DNA of 64,000 nt. It comes from Clusia tigrina (taxonomy: Eukaryota > Arthropoda > Insecta > Diptera > Clusiidae). The translations under genes were made by a program, and so were the position numbers. The notes beneath the pieces are model-generated. The model searched no databases. It saw only the letters and a list, made by a program, of their open reading frames with translations, and had not been told where the DNA came from. This document shows, in pieces, positions 31,920 to 43,231 of this stretch (its first letter is position 1; the number at the start of each line of letters is the position of its first letter). The stretch is taken from assembly GCA_920105625.2 (NCBI GenBank), contig OV050032.1:134645897-134709896 (forward strand). The letters are read 5' to 3'.

Positions 31920-32807
31920 CCATGTGGAATCATCAATCCAAATTCACCATGCATGGCCGATGGAAAAAGCACGAAAAAGTATCCACGACAAATGCTTACA
32001 GAAACCATCTCAGGTATTGATGGCTATCCGCTGTATCGTGGCAGATCAACAGATGCTGGTGGGCAATCAATTACAATAAGGGTGCGAAACAATGATATTG
32101 ATATTGATAATCGCTGGACAGTACCCTATTGTCCATTGCTTTCAAAAACGTACAAAGCTCATATTAATGTAGAGTATAGCAATTCCGTAAAATCTATTTA
32201 ATACATATGCAAATACGTTACCAAGGGATCAGATATGGCAGTGTTTTCGTTGCACAATCCAAATGATGAAATTATACGATATCAAATGGCGCGATACATC
32301 AGCAGCAATGAAGCCGTTTGGCGAATTTTAGGATTTCCCATTCATGAACGCCATCCGGGTGTTGTTCATTTATCTGTTCACCTCGAAAATGGACAACGCG
32401 TTTATTTCACTGAAGTAACTGCACAAGAAAGGGCAGCAGCGCCTCCAGCTACAACGTTAACTTCTTTTTTTGATTTATGCACAAATGATTTATTTGCTCA
32501 GACTTAGCTGTATGCTCAAATGCCAACGTACTATACATGGAACGGATCAGCGAAAAAATTTCAGTGTCGCAAACAAGGAAAAGCAGTTGAAGGATGGTCA
32601 AATTTATATTCCACTGATGCATTAGGAAGACTGTATACTGTTCTAATAAATGTTCGTGGACCAACTTCGTTCGAGAACGTACTTACAGTTAATGGCCAAA
32701 TATGTACAACTTATCGAGAGGCATGCCAAAAACTTAATTTATTGGAGAGCGATTCACATTGGGAAACAACACTTGCAGATGCTTCAGTTACCAATCATCC
32801 GTGGTAG
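31920..32807 (+). pseudogene. Helitron Rep/linker region right of hAT
   Basis: 31953-32201 (GYPLYRGRSTDAGG, YCPLLSKTYKAHINVEY), 32235-32507 (YISSNEAVWRILGFPIHERHP) and 32520-32807 are consecutive pieces of the region between nuclease and helicase. They lie in different frames or are separated by stops. They follow directly on the Rep part left of the hAT. Confidence 0.8.
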
Positions 32808-32972
32808 ATAAGGTCATTATTTGCGATTAGATTGGTAACATGCTATCCATCCAATCCGAAAGAACTTTGGCATACATTTAAAGCATATATGAGTGAAGAC
32901 ATTTTGCATAGAGAGATAATTACCAGAAACGACGAAACTATTGAATTTTCTGAACCTACATATAATTAGGCT

Positions 32973-34472
32973 TTGATCTTACTGGAAGACAAGTGTTTGC
33001 AAATCAACTACAAGACTCTCATTCAAATTGGTATGATTAGTCCAATTCGATCTGGCGATGATGCATCTGATCAAGATCTGCGACGAGTAAGGAATTACAA
33101 TCCACAAGAATTAATGTTATTTATCGAAGCTAATCTACCAAATTTACAACAGGAGCAACTTTTGGCATATAACACTTTAATGACAGCAATTTCAAATGAA
33201 AGAAGTGGATTGTATTTTTTAGATGCACCGGGCGGAACCGGAAAAACGTTTCTGATTTCGTTGATTTTGGCTAAAGTTCGATACCAAAACAATATTGCGT
33301 TGGCCATTGCGTCATCCGGCATTGCTGCAACGCTTTTGGATGGTGGCAAAACAGCGCATTCGGTACTTAAATTACCACTGAAATTGCAATTCTCTGAGAC
33401 GTACTCGTACACATGCAATATAAAGAAAAATTCGTCAATGGGTAAAGTGCTGCGAACGTGTAAGATCATAGTATGGGATGAAGGCACAATGGCACACAAA
33501 AAATCTTTAGAGGCCCAAGATCGCACATTAGAGGATTTCAGAAGCAATAGGCAATTATTTGGGGGAGCACTTATTTTGTTAGTCGGTGATTTTCGCCGGT
33601 TATTCCAGGTGCAACACCAGCTGATGAGCTTAACGCATGTCTGAAAACATAAATTTTTTGGCACCACGTTCGCACACTAAAATTAACCACAAATATGCGT
33701 GTCCAACTACAACGCGATGCATCAGCTTCCCGATTTTCAAAGCAGTTGCTGGATTTGGGAAACGGAAGAATGCCATCGGATCCAACAACAAACTGCATTA
33801 CATTTCCACCTGACTTTTGTAAAATGACACTGTCCATTGAAGAATTAACCAATTGTATTGAACGCAATTTTTAAAACAAGGAATGGCTGTGTGAACGAGC
33901 ATTACTTGCTGCCAAAAACATTGATGTTAATTACATAAACAGTGCTGTTTTGAACAAAATCGATGAAACTGCAGCAACGTACAAGTCCATCGATACTGTA
34001 ACGAGAGAAGAAGATGCCGTTAATTATCCTGTTGAGTTCTTAAATTCACTCGATGTGCCAGGCTCTCCACCACATGTGCTACAACTTAAAATTGGAGTGC
34101 CCATTGTTTTACTGCGTAATATCGATCCACCACGGCTTTGCAATGGCACTCGACTTGCAGCAAAAAAACAGAGAAATAATTTATTAGAAGCGATCATTAT
34201 AACAGGAAAATATAAAGGGACAGATGTACTTTTGCCACGCATACCAATGATACCAACGATTGCAGTTTCCTGTTCGGTTAGCTTTTGCGATGACTGTTAA
34301 CAAAGCTCAAGGTCAATCTCTGCAAGTTTGCGGCTTAAATTTAGCAAATCGATGTTTCTCGCATGGACAGCTTTATGGTGCATGCTCGCGTGTAGGAAAA
34401 CCCACCGATTTATATGTGTATGCTCCTGATGGGCAAACTAAAAATATTGTATATCCTAAAGCATTGCAATAA
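32973..34472 (+). pseudogene. Helitron Pif1-like helicase region
   Basis: 32973-33644 carries Walker A (APGGTGKT, about 33225-33248), the SSGIAATLL segment, Walker B-like VWDEGTM and LVGDFRR. 33950-34300 continues after frame damage. 34260-34472 ends with LAFAMTVNKAQGQSLQVCGL and LYGACSRV, the last helicase motifs. It unwinds DNA during rolling-circle transposition. Several frame changes make this copy inactive. Confidence 0.85.
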
Positions 34473-34593
34473 TTAAATTAAAATTAAATAAATAAATTTT
34501 TGTAAATAACTAAATACTTATAATTTTATTTTATAGCGAGGGGGGTAGCGAAAGGGAAGTAATGAAAATAATGTACATTTTTACAGGCATAAT

Positions 34594-35132
34594 TCAAATA
34601 GTTCCATTAATTTCAATACAATTTACAAATATCCTAACAATTATCACAGAAATTTTGAAAATAAAAACAGCACTAATTTCGGTAGAGACAACGCCAGTGG
34701 GAATGTTCGGGGTGCAGCAAGTGGTCATGGATATTTCAGATGTGCAAACAACTCCGGAAGGTTTTCTAACCATATGGGACACAATCGATAAGCCCCATGT
34801 GGTTCCAATGGAAGTGGACAACATTGAAAATGTTCAGCTTTTTCCACATCGATCGACTTACCCCTGATAGATCCTACCATCAAAGGGGTTTCAATAAGGT
34901 ACTAGTGGATGGCGGATCGGGTACAACGTTAGGAGATCTTAAAATTATTGCAAATTTTCATTGCCGTAGAGCATTAAAAAAACCTATCCTCATAAAAATG
35001 CTTTTTGCATCCGAAGTCATATCAGAGAAAGTCACTGTTAATACCCCTGTAGAATTTGAGAGAGAAAACGAAACAATGTCTATTAAATTATTAATTGTAA
35101 AAACTAGTCATTCCAATGCATACTCGGATTAA
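34594..35132 (+). pseudogene. Gag C-terminus and protease remnant of decayed Gypsy element
   Basis: The 34594-34860 stretch continues the Asn/Gly-rich Gag end in one frame. 34797-35132 then reads VLVDGGSGTTLGDLKII, where the active site motif expected as DTGS/DTGA is DGGS. Stops and frame changes follow. Assignment as protease rests on this motif and position, so it is moderate. Confidence 0.5.
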
Positions 35133-35299
35133 AAACTCTTGCCCCCTTAAACTTTCTAATTGATTTTGCACAAAAAGTAGTATACGAGTATGTCAACAAC
35201 AAATTAATTCCGTTTGGTAATAATAAGGTTGCAAGTTACGTTCCTACTAATGATAAATTGTATATTAACTGGTCTCAAACTAACACAAATCCTGACACG

Positions 35300-36060
35300 A
35301 TTTCATTAGATAAAAGCATATGCACTGGAGGAAGAAATAAATTCCCAGCTGAAGTCTCTGTTGGATAATGGTATATTAGGCCAAGTAAATCTCCTTACAA
35401 CTTTCCCTTGTGAATCGTTGAGAAGAAGTCGAGTTGTGGAAGCAAAAATAAATGGTAATAGATAAATTAAATAGTGTCACTATCGACGACAAATTTCCAT
35501 TACCAAACATAGAGTCACTCTTTGAAAAGCTAGGACGAGGACAATGTTTCTCCACAATTGACCTCGCGGAAGGATTCCACCAAATATTGATAGGCGAAAG
35601 TAACATAGGAAAAACAGCTCGCATGCCATTTGGTTTAAGAAACGCGGCTGCTACCTTCCAGCGCATGATGAATACGATTTTAGGTGATTATATTAATAAA
35701 ATATTTTTCAAAGAAATTTGTTGTGACAACAGATGCCAGGAATGTTGCAATAGTCTCTGTCCTAAGTCAAAATAACAAACCAATTTGTTTCGCTAGTCGC
35801 ACATTAAATGGATCCGAAAAACGTCACCATACGCTGGAAAAAGAGCTTTTAGCAATAGTGTGGGCGGTGCGCCACTCCAGACCTTATTTATTCGGATGGT
35901 CATTTATTGTACAAACTGACCACCAACCTTTGAAATGGCTGTATTTCATGAAGGATTCTACCGCTAGCGAGGTTGAATCCTTCATGAGTTGGAGTTACGT
36001 TGAATACATCAAAGGCAAGGAAAATATGTTGCTGACTTTCTAAGCCGACAAAAAGATATT
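35300..36060 (+). pseudogene. pol: RT/RNase H of decayed Gypsy element, internally deleted
   Basis: RT starts near 35320 (the EINSQLKSLLDNGI segment) and continues in 35452-35775 with VTIDDKFPLPNIE, STIDLAEGFHQI and MPFGLRNAAATFQRMMN. Just after GDYINKI the YVDD-containing palm and the thumb are missing. The reading jumps to RNase H (35700-36043: VVTTDARN, LEKELLAIVWAVRHS, VQTDHQPLKWL). The junction is near 35698-35715. No integrase follows. Confidence 0.78.
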
Positions 36061-37202
36061 GATTCAATGAAAAACGAAGAAAACAAAGGCGTTAATTTGC
36101 GGGTTACAGTTGTCAGGCTAGACTTAAAAAGTTTAACTGCGCAAACTGCAACCTGACTTTGGGGAAGGCGGGCTCTTTGCACTTGGATACCGAAAGATTC
36201 ATTAAGAAAAAACTACACACCAAATCTTCTCCTTAAAAATCCTTCTATTATATTTTTGCAGATCTGCCAAACACATTATAAAGTATTTGGAGACATATTT
36301 CCATCCAACTGTCATACAAGCCATTTGAAACAAGAAATAGTTGTCTCTTGTGTAACCGAAACTAATAAAAAATACCCATATTAGTTTTCGCATGGAATAT
36401 GCGGCACACATGGACTGGAGGTCTTGAAATTTCTGGTAGTGGTGTTACTTACAAAGCACTGCCGATGGATGCTTCAAGACCATTTGACCAAGATCAGGCA
36501 TCAAAAACTGTGCAATTGAACTTTTGACAACAATACATAATAAATTTGGCAAATTTGGGATCTAGTCATATTGCGGTCCATGTAATAAGTCTGAAGGCAT
36601 CTGCCAGTTTGAATTTCGTTTGAGTATATTATGTTCACTGAGAATTAAATTCCTTGTGCACATTTAAATATTAATGGAGTTGTTGGCATTGCTTGTATAC
36701 CAACATTTATATTTGTTCTTTTTGTAAATAGATTGAGGAGTTAGTATATTGGAGTCTTATTGGAATTTAGTTTTTGACTTCCTTATTTAAATTTTCCATC
36801 CCTATGTAATTATACCCTTTACCAGAAACATAAATGATAGAGATATCCAATTTCCCTTTTTAGTATTTCTTCTAGTGAAATCGCAGGGCGGAACACATTT
36901 TGATGTTGAAGATACATGATTCTTGGAACTTAAAACAATATATTCCGTATACATTTTTATGAAAAATTTTGTATATGCAACATAATTATGTATGAACGAT
37001 TATGTATGCTTATAAAATTTTTAAAAGCATTTGTTGTGCAAATATTTGTATGTGTGCTCATATGCAAAATCTTTCAATTGAAAACATGAAGTGAGTCCTG
37101 TTTTCGCTTTTGTGTTCGCCTGGTATAAGTGGCCAATATATTTAAAGAAACAAGAATTATTATTTATTATTTTAAATGAAATCATATTTATTTTAAGTAT
37201 AT
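36061..37202. other. Intergenic, no gene recognised
   Basis: AT-rich. A purine stretch GGGGAAGGCGGG near 36158-36170 could be the polypurine tract of the decayed Gypsy element, but no LTR follows that I can verify. A segment near 36960-37015 (AAAATTTTGTATATGCAACA and ATTATGTATGCTTAT) resembles 55980-56040 and 55840-55860, suggesting a dispersed repeat. The last four bases (37199-37202, ATAT) are the target duplication of the next element. Confidence 0.4.
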
Positions 37203-37638
37203 AGTCATATAATGATATAACTATAAGAGCTGGCCACCCTTAGTTAATAAACATACAAACTGGTCACTCTAATTTTCAACACATTCTATCCAATAATATT
37301 TGCCGTGTCAGCGGAACAGCTACATTGTATCGTCTGCATAGACGAAGCTTCTCCGCTGCCACTGCTATTGAAATATAAACAATGCATGCCCAAGCTGCTG
37401 CGCGAATATGAATCGCGACCGCTTCTGCAGTGATAAGCATATTGTAATGTACATACAAACATACATAGAGCTGAGAACCAGCCAATCTCAAAACTCCTTC
37501 TCCTACATTTTTGCAGCATCAGCAAATAGTTTTAAGATAAACAAATGCTATGTTAGAATTAGGTATAAAAGTAAGCTCATTCTCATTTATAGGTCAGTTC
37601 TTAAGAGAGAATTCAAAATAAAGTTTTAACACTTAACT
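37203..37638 (+). repeat. 5' LTR of ZAM-like element
   Basis: Bounded by ATAT on the left and the PBS on the right. Its last 234 bp match the 3' LTR remnant (43817-44046) with a few differences and a small length change. Confidence 0.82.
37564..37622 (+). promoter_or_regulatory. LTR core promoter and polyadenylation signal
   Basis: TATAAAA (37564-37570), an arthropod initiator TCAGT (37594-37598) 30 bases downstream, and AATAAA (37617-37622) give a compact promoter/poly(A) unit. The same elements survive in the truncated 3' LTR (about 43970-44030). Confidence 0.75.
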
Positions 37639-37655
37639 GGCGCAGTCGGGAAACT
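37638..37655 (+). promoter_or_regulatory. Primer binding site, tRNA-Ser type
   Basis: TGGCGCAGTCGG directly after the LTR matches the PBS of 17.6, 297 and ZAM, which is assigned to tRNA-Ser. Confidence 0.8.
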
Positions 37656-37673
37656 CGGAGGAAAATTAGGAAA

Positions 37674-37990
37674 GATCCTAATATAATCCTGAAGAAGAAT
37701 ACTGAAGAAAGATCCTAATATAATCCTGAAGAAGAATACTGAAGAAAGATCCTAATATAATCCTGAAGAAGAATACTGAAGAAAGATCCTAATATAATCC
37801 TGAAGAAGAATACTGAAGAAAGATCCTAATATAATCCTGAAGAAGAATACTGAAGAAAGGTCCTAATATAATCCTGAAGAAGATTACTGAAAAAGAATAC
37901 TGAAGAGGAATACTGAAGAAGAATACCGAAGAAGAATACTGAAGAAGAATACTGAAGAAAAATCCTGAAGAATCCTGAAGCCCTAGAAGA
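37674..37990 (+). repeat. Leader tandem array 1 (37-bp period)
   Basis: Copies start at 37674, 37711, 37748, 37785, 37822 and 37859, each GATCCTAATATAATCCTGAA plus a GAAGAATACTGAAGAAA part. The array then decays into GAATACTGAAGAA units up to about 37990. It lies between the PBS and gag. Confidence 0.9.
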
Positions 37991-38041
37991 AGAGATCCAG
38001 ATTACCAACAAGGATCATAAAAAAATCCTGACTTATACAAA

Positions 38042-38250
38042 GCGAATTGCACTTAAACAATTAAACAGCCTTTGCGGCTTACACATAGCGAATTGCGCTT
38101 AAACAATTAAACAGCCTTTGCGGCTTATACATAGCGAATTGCGCTTAAACAATTAAACAGCCTTTGCGGCTTATACATAGCGAATTGCGCTTAAACAATT
38201 AAACAGCCTTTGCGGCTTATACAAAGCGAATTGCGCTTAAACAACACACC
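38042..38250 (+). repeat. Leader tandem array 2 (46-bp period)
   Basis: Copies start at 38042, 38088, 38134, 38180 and (partial) 38226. Each begins GCGAATTGCGCTTAAACAAT and includes AGCCTTTGCGGCTTA, which can form a short hairpin (AGCC/GGCT). It is non-coding. Confidence 0.9.
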
Positions 38251-38313
38251 AAGAGCGGCCTGTAACGACCTAAGATACATAGCGAGTTACGCTTAAAATT
38301 AACAAATCGACAA

Positions 38314-38580
38314 ATGACTAGTCGTAGGGAAATTGACGAATTATTCAAAAAGTACGAAGCTATCGTGGCCAAAGATAATCAAAATCCTATCAGAGAGGAA
38401 ATCCCAAAGTACGTGCCAACACCAATCCCAAGACCACAACCCTTAACTATACAACAATACCGTCAAAGACAGGAAGATCGTCGACAAGAAAGGAAAAAAT
38501 TCGAAGCTGCCAACCGAAAACCAGAAGAAAAAAGCGAAGGACGAGAGCCGGAAAAGCGGTTAGAAATCGACGAGAAATAA
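38314..38580 (+). CDS. Small ORF before gag in ZAM-like element (88 aa)
   Basis: 88 codons, starting MTSRREIDELFKKYEAIVAK, strongly charged, Pro-rich in the middle and Arg/Glu/Lys-rich at the end. It is the first substantial ORF of the leader, downstream of both tandem arrays and 326 bases upstream of gag. No domain recognised. It could be a detached N-terminal part of Gag, an element-specific accessory protein, or chance. The stretch 38581-38906 after it is non-coding leader. Confidence 0.45.
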   Translation: MTSRREIDELFKKYEAIVAKDNQNPIREEIPKYVPTPIPRPQPLTIQQYRQRQEDRRQERKKFEAANRKPEEKSEGREPEKRLEIDEK

Positions 38581-38906
38581 GGGAAGTGTACCGGATGATC
38601 CACCTGACAAAGGGTGTGGAACGCGAGCAGTACATAAAAACTTTAAAAACTTTACAAAGTAAGAAAAAATAGAACTTAAGTATAATAGATTTATAATGAA
38701 TAATGATGAGAAGAAAATAAATAATTACAAAGAACCTCTGGCAAGAAATTGGTATCACAGATGAACCAAAAATAGAGAATTTTGATTTTGATTAGATTAA
38801 AATAAGATATTTAAGGCTAAGTGAAATATTAAAACAGAGTGAAAAATTAGGATTATACAGAAAATAAATTTTTTATTCTTCGTTCCTTGCTCAGAAAATT
38901 AATAAA

Positions 38907-39970
38907 ATGGAACAGACAAAAATTCAATACTTCAGACTAGCACTTGACATGGTCAAGGGAATCACAGAATTCAATGGTGAAAATATAACCCAACTCCCTG
39001 ATTTCATGCAACAAGTCGAAAATTTGTCACCAATACTAGAAACATTTGACGCCACAAACAAACAAATACTGTTCACATACATAAAAAATAAATGTACAGG
39101 AAAATGCAGAGAGGCACTGCATAAAGAAAGCCCAATCCAAAATTGGACAGATATTAAACGGGTATTAAAGAAGCATTTTAGCGAAAAAAAGAACATTAAC
39201 GATTTAATGGATGAACTAAAAACCTTAACTTTAAACGGAACCATAGAAAACTACTATTATAAACTCAGCAAACTTGTAAATAGAATAAACAATAAAAGAC
39301 TAACTCATGACGAAACTTTATACAGCGTTACAGAAATAAACAGAATAAGTCTTAGAACATTCAGGGACAATCTACCAGAACCAACTAAGACCATGATCTT
39401 TGCTAGGAACCCTGAAAAGATAGAAAAAGCCTTTGAGCCAATTCTTGATGCAAGACATCAACAACTTACAAAATTTGGTCTGCCTTCAAATAATACAAAT
39501 TTTTCCCGAACTCAATCAAGAACGAACTTCAGTAATAACACAAATTATAGAAATCAAAGACCAATTCTAAACAACTATAGTTCACAAAACAACAACCAAC
39601 AAAGATATAACAATTTGAGTAATAACAGAAATCAACCCAATTATTACAACAATGCAAATCCTAGCATCCAAGATACAATAACAGGCAACAAACATATAAC
39701 AACTACCAAACGCAACAAACAAACAGTAACTTTAATAGAAACAACACAAAAAATACTTACACGCGTACACCATCACAGAATACACGACAACAAACCAATT
39801 ACAACTATAATGGTACTAATAACACATATAATGACAATAATAGAAGATCTTCACAAAACACCAGACGTACTAACAACTCTAGGCAAGATGTACAGCCCAT
39901 GGACATAAGCCAAAGCGGTTCGGATTTTCACAGGCCAGCCTCAAGAAATTACCTTACAAAAACTTGTTAG
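38907..39970 (+). pseudogene. gag: Gag of ZAM-like element (frame change near C-terminus)
   Basis: Open from 38907. The first 250 or so residues are a capsid-like domain (GITEFNGENITQLPDFMQQV, ALHKESPIQNWTDIKRVL). Then comes an Asn-rich tail. Near 39670-39690 the Asn/Arg/Gln-rich reading moves into another frame and ends with a stop at 39968-39970, while the original frame runs on to 39908 with unlike composition. I infer an indel. No zinc knuckle. Forms the particle in related elements. Confidence 0.82.
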
Positions 39971-42224
39971 GGACAATAGACCGTACTATTTATTAATAGA
40001 CACTGGAGCAGAATTTAGCATTATCAATGAAGGTATTTTAAATCCTCAAACAATGAAAATGACAAATGCAAAAATATGAGCTTTTGGACAGTTTTATGAA
40101 GTTCACTGCTTGTATGAAGTACCAATCTTTAAAGAATTTCAAAGAAAAAACCTAAGCGTTGAATTCTTGGAATTCAATTTACATAATAATTTCGACGGAC
40201 TAATCGGAAACAATATTCTCACCAAGTTAAAATGTATTATAGATTACAACCAGAGACTACTTATTACGTCTACCGCAAAGAGACCCTTCTTCCTAACGAA
40301 AGATGAGGAAATCTACAGCGAAATGGCATTTGAAAGTGGTCACATGAAAGTTGAAGATTGTATTGATTCAGAGCATGAAAATAGTAAACAAAGCAAGGAA
40401 AAAAATAAAAACCAATCGTCGAACTGGAAAAAACAAAAGATCGACCAACTGAAACGAAAATACAAAGATGTGTTTTATAGCAAGGACTTAGACCTATCTT
40501 TTGCAAATGACGTTAAGCATCGAATAAGAACTACAGACGATATACCAATATATTCAAAATTATATAGATACCCACAAATTCACAAGGAAGAAGTCAATAA
40601 ACAAATTAATGACATGCTTCAACAAGGTATCATACGACAATCTAAAAGTCCTTATAATAGTCCAATCTGGGTGGTACCCAAAAAGTCAGATAACACGGGT
40701 GAACAAAAATGGCGCATAGTTATCGATTACAGAAAACTTAACGAGGTAACAATTGATGGCCGTTTCCCAATTCCAAATATAGAAGACATATTCGACAAAC
40801 TGGGAAAGTGTCAATACTTTACAACTTTGGACTTGGCTAGGGGGTTTCATCAGATTGAAATGCACCCTGACCACATTCACAAAACAGCATTTTCTACGGC
40901 AAATGGCCACTACGAATTCCTGCGAATGCCATTCGGTCTAAAGAATGCACCGGCGACATTCCAGAGAATGATAAACAATATTCTCCATGACTACATTGGA
41001 AAAATCTGTCTAGTTTACCTCGATGACATTCTGATCTTCTCAACAAGCATAGAATAACATATAGATTCAATAAATAAAATTTTCACTAGACTTAGAGAAG
41101 CAAACCTCAAAGTCCAATGTGACAAGTGCACATTCATGGCCAAAGAAACAGAGTTCTTAGGACATATTGTCACCCCGGACGGAATCAAAACAAACCCAAA
41201 GAAGGTAGACGCAATACAAAAAATTCTTATTCCAAAAACGCAAAAAGAAATAAAATCTTTCTTAGGAATAACAGGCTATTATCGTCGTTTCATTAAAGAC
41301 TACTCAAAGATAGCACACCACATGGTAAAATACTTAAAGAAAAACACAAGAATTAACATTAGAGACAGAGACTATGTAGATTCGTTCCAAAAACTTAAAA
41401 TATTATTGCAAAATGATCCAATTCTGGTTCATCCGGACTTTAACAAACATTTCATGTTGACAACAGACGCAAGCAATTTTGCGCTGGGTGCAGTTTTAAT
41501 GCAAGGGCAAGGTACTGTGGCGTATGCCAGTAGAACCCTCAATGATCACGAGAAAAACTATAGCACAATAGAAAAGGAATTGTTAGCAATAGTTTGGGCA
41601 ACAAAATACTTTCGGCCCTATATTTTCGGCAGGAAGTTTACCATACGTACCGACCACAGACCTTTGATATGGTTAAATAATCTGAAGGAACCCAACAGCA
41701 AACTACAGCGCTGGAAAATAAAATTAAATGAGTTTGATTTCAAAATTGAATACATTAAAGGGAAAGAAAATGTCGTTGCGGACAGTCTTAGCAGACTAGA
41801 CATACCGGCAGAAATTCAAGCGAACGCAAACGAACTCTACGAAGAAGTAGAAGACGTAGGAGTAAACTCAAATCATGATGTAAATAATAGTAACGAACAT
41901 GATGCCGACATGGAAACAGCCCACAGTGCAGATACTGATGGTACTGATTTCATTAGAATTACGGAAAAACCCCTGAACGTATTCAAATCACAAATTGTAA
42001 TAGACGTAGGACGAATAGAAAAAAAGACAACAAAAATAATATTTAAAAATAAAGTAAGACAACAAATAATTGTAACAGAATCAAGTAATCTATTGGAGAT
42101 TATGAGAACAATATTACCAACTAAAGGATTAGTTGCAGTTTTCATCCAAATACCAACTTGTTTTTACAATTTCAAGAACTATATATTGCATACTTTGCCA
42201 CAAACAAATATTTTAAAATACTAA
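39950..42224 (+). pseudogene. pol: Pol (protease, RT, RNase H) of ZAM-like element
   Basis: The protease LLIDTGAEFSIIN is at about 39993-40030, with an in-frame stop near 40077. RT lies in 40110-41057 (VIDYRKLNEVTIDGRFP, TTLDLARGFHQIEM, YLDDILIF), ending in a stop just after YLDDILIF. The thumb and RNase H are in 41136-42224 (LGITGYYRRFIKDYSK, TTDASNFALGAVL, EKELLAIVWATKYF, RTDHRPLIWL), in the same frame as RT. At least two nonsense changes inactivate it. Confidence 0.88.
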
Positions 42225-43208
42225 GGTCCACCATATTATTACAAGACATAACAAACAAAAAAATACTTTTGGAACATATAGAAAAAGAACATTTAAACAA
42301 TAATCATAGAGGAATAAACGAAGTTTGTGAGGAATTAAAGAAAACGATTTATTCTACCAACTTACAAAGAGAGGTACAGAACTATATTAATAACTGCGAG
42401 ATTTGGAATACAGCCAAATTTGAGAGACAACCTATTCAACACCATTTAAATATCACAGAAACACCTGAAACACATAACGAGATAGTACACTTTGATATTT
42501 GGTACCCTATGAGAAATATTATGTATCTGACTAGCATAGACAAGCTAACTAAATACGCCACTGCACATATTCTCAAAGATAGGACGTGGATTTCCATTAT
42601 TGAGGCAATAAAATATAGAATTCAATATTTAGGAAAACCAAAAATTGATAATAACATACAACGAATTAGACGTTATCACAATTAAACAATTTCTGAAAGA
42701 AAATAGTATAAACATCCATTACACAACTACCTATAATAAAACAGGGAATTCAGACGTCGAAAGACTACATTCTACATTGAACGAACATATTAGGATCCTT
42801 AATGCAGAACCAAATAAATCCAAATTAGAACTAAGTGAAAAAGTTTTTCAACCAATTGTATACTACAATAATACCATATATTCCACACATAAAAAACGAC
42901 CAATTGAATTTTTGAATAATGTTCTGAGTAAGGAGGAAATAGAAGAAATATCACTTAAAATACACAATAGGAAAATATTAACAATAAATAACTATAATAA
43001 CAAAACAAAATATAATAATCAACAAAACAACTTCAAGAATAATTATGTTAAGAATTACAGAGTGAGCAAATCTCAACCTAGATATAAAAAAGTAAATAAT
43101 TACACTAGAGATAAGAATCACATTATAGTTAATGACAATAACAAAGGAAGAAAATATTACAAAAACCAAATCAGAAGAAAAAACAAATACCAAAACGAAA
43201 CTTATTAA
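42158..43208 (+). pseudogene. pol: Integrase of ZAM-like element (broken)
   Basis: 42158-42685 holds the HHCC zinc-binding segment (LLEHIEKEHLNNNHRG ... NCEIWNTAK) and the first catalytic Asp in VHFDIWY. The frame then changes near 42640-42680, damaging the second Asp region. 42645-43208 contains NSDVERLHSTLNEH with the third acid and an Asn/Lys-rich C-terminus. Inactive. Confidence 0.8.
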
Positions 43209-43231
43209 TCTTTTTTTACTTAACAGACAAA

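Larger units (their letters stand above)
26899..34587 (+). mobile_element. Helitron (Rep/helicase type), interrupted by hAT
   Basis: It starts beside a TC dinucleotide (26898-26899) with a TATATATAAATGAATG stretch common at insect Helitron starts. It encodes a broken Rep/helicase protein: an N-terminal Cys patch (27400-27510), HUH nuclease (28747-29172), central Rep parts (31953-32807) and a Pif1-like helicase (32973-34472). The stretch 27520-28037 holds no readable coding sequence. The 3' end lacks a clear CTRR terminus and hairpin, so the right boundary is set by where the host Gag reading resumes. Confidence 0.8.
25900..36060 (+). mobile_element. Decayed Ty3/Gypsy retrotransposon split by a Helitron
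   Basis: A gag fragment (26266-26892) continues after the Helitron (34594-34860). A protease remnant and parts of RT and RNase H follow. The outer boundaries are uncertain because no LTR pair was found. The region between the RT catalytic motif and RNase H is deleted, and integrase is missing, so this is an old relic. The Helitron and hAT within it must be younger. Confidence 0.7.

Noticed and set aside
33095..33867. Long minus-strand ORFs (190 and 98 codons)
   Set aside because: Antisense shadows of the Helitron helicase region, without recognisable domains.
36158..36170. GGGGAAGGCGGG as a polypurine tract marking a 3' LTR of the decayed Gypsy element
   Set aside because: No sequence after it is repeated upstream of gag, so an LTR cannot be confirmed.
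37674..38250. Regularly spaced repeats that might suggest a CRISPR array
   Set aside because: They are directly adjoining tandem units without unique spacers, in a retroelement leader of a eukaryote.
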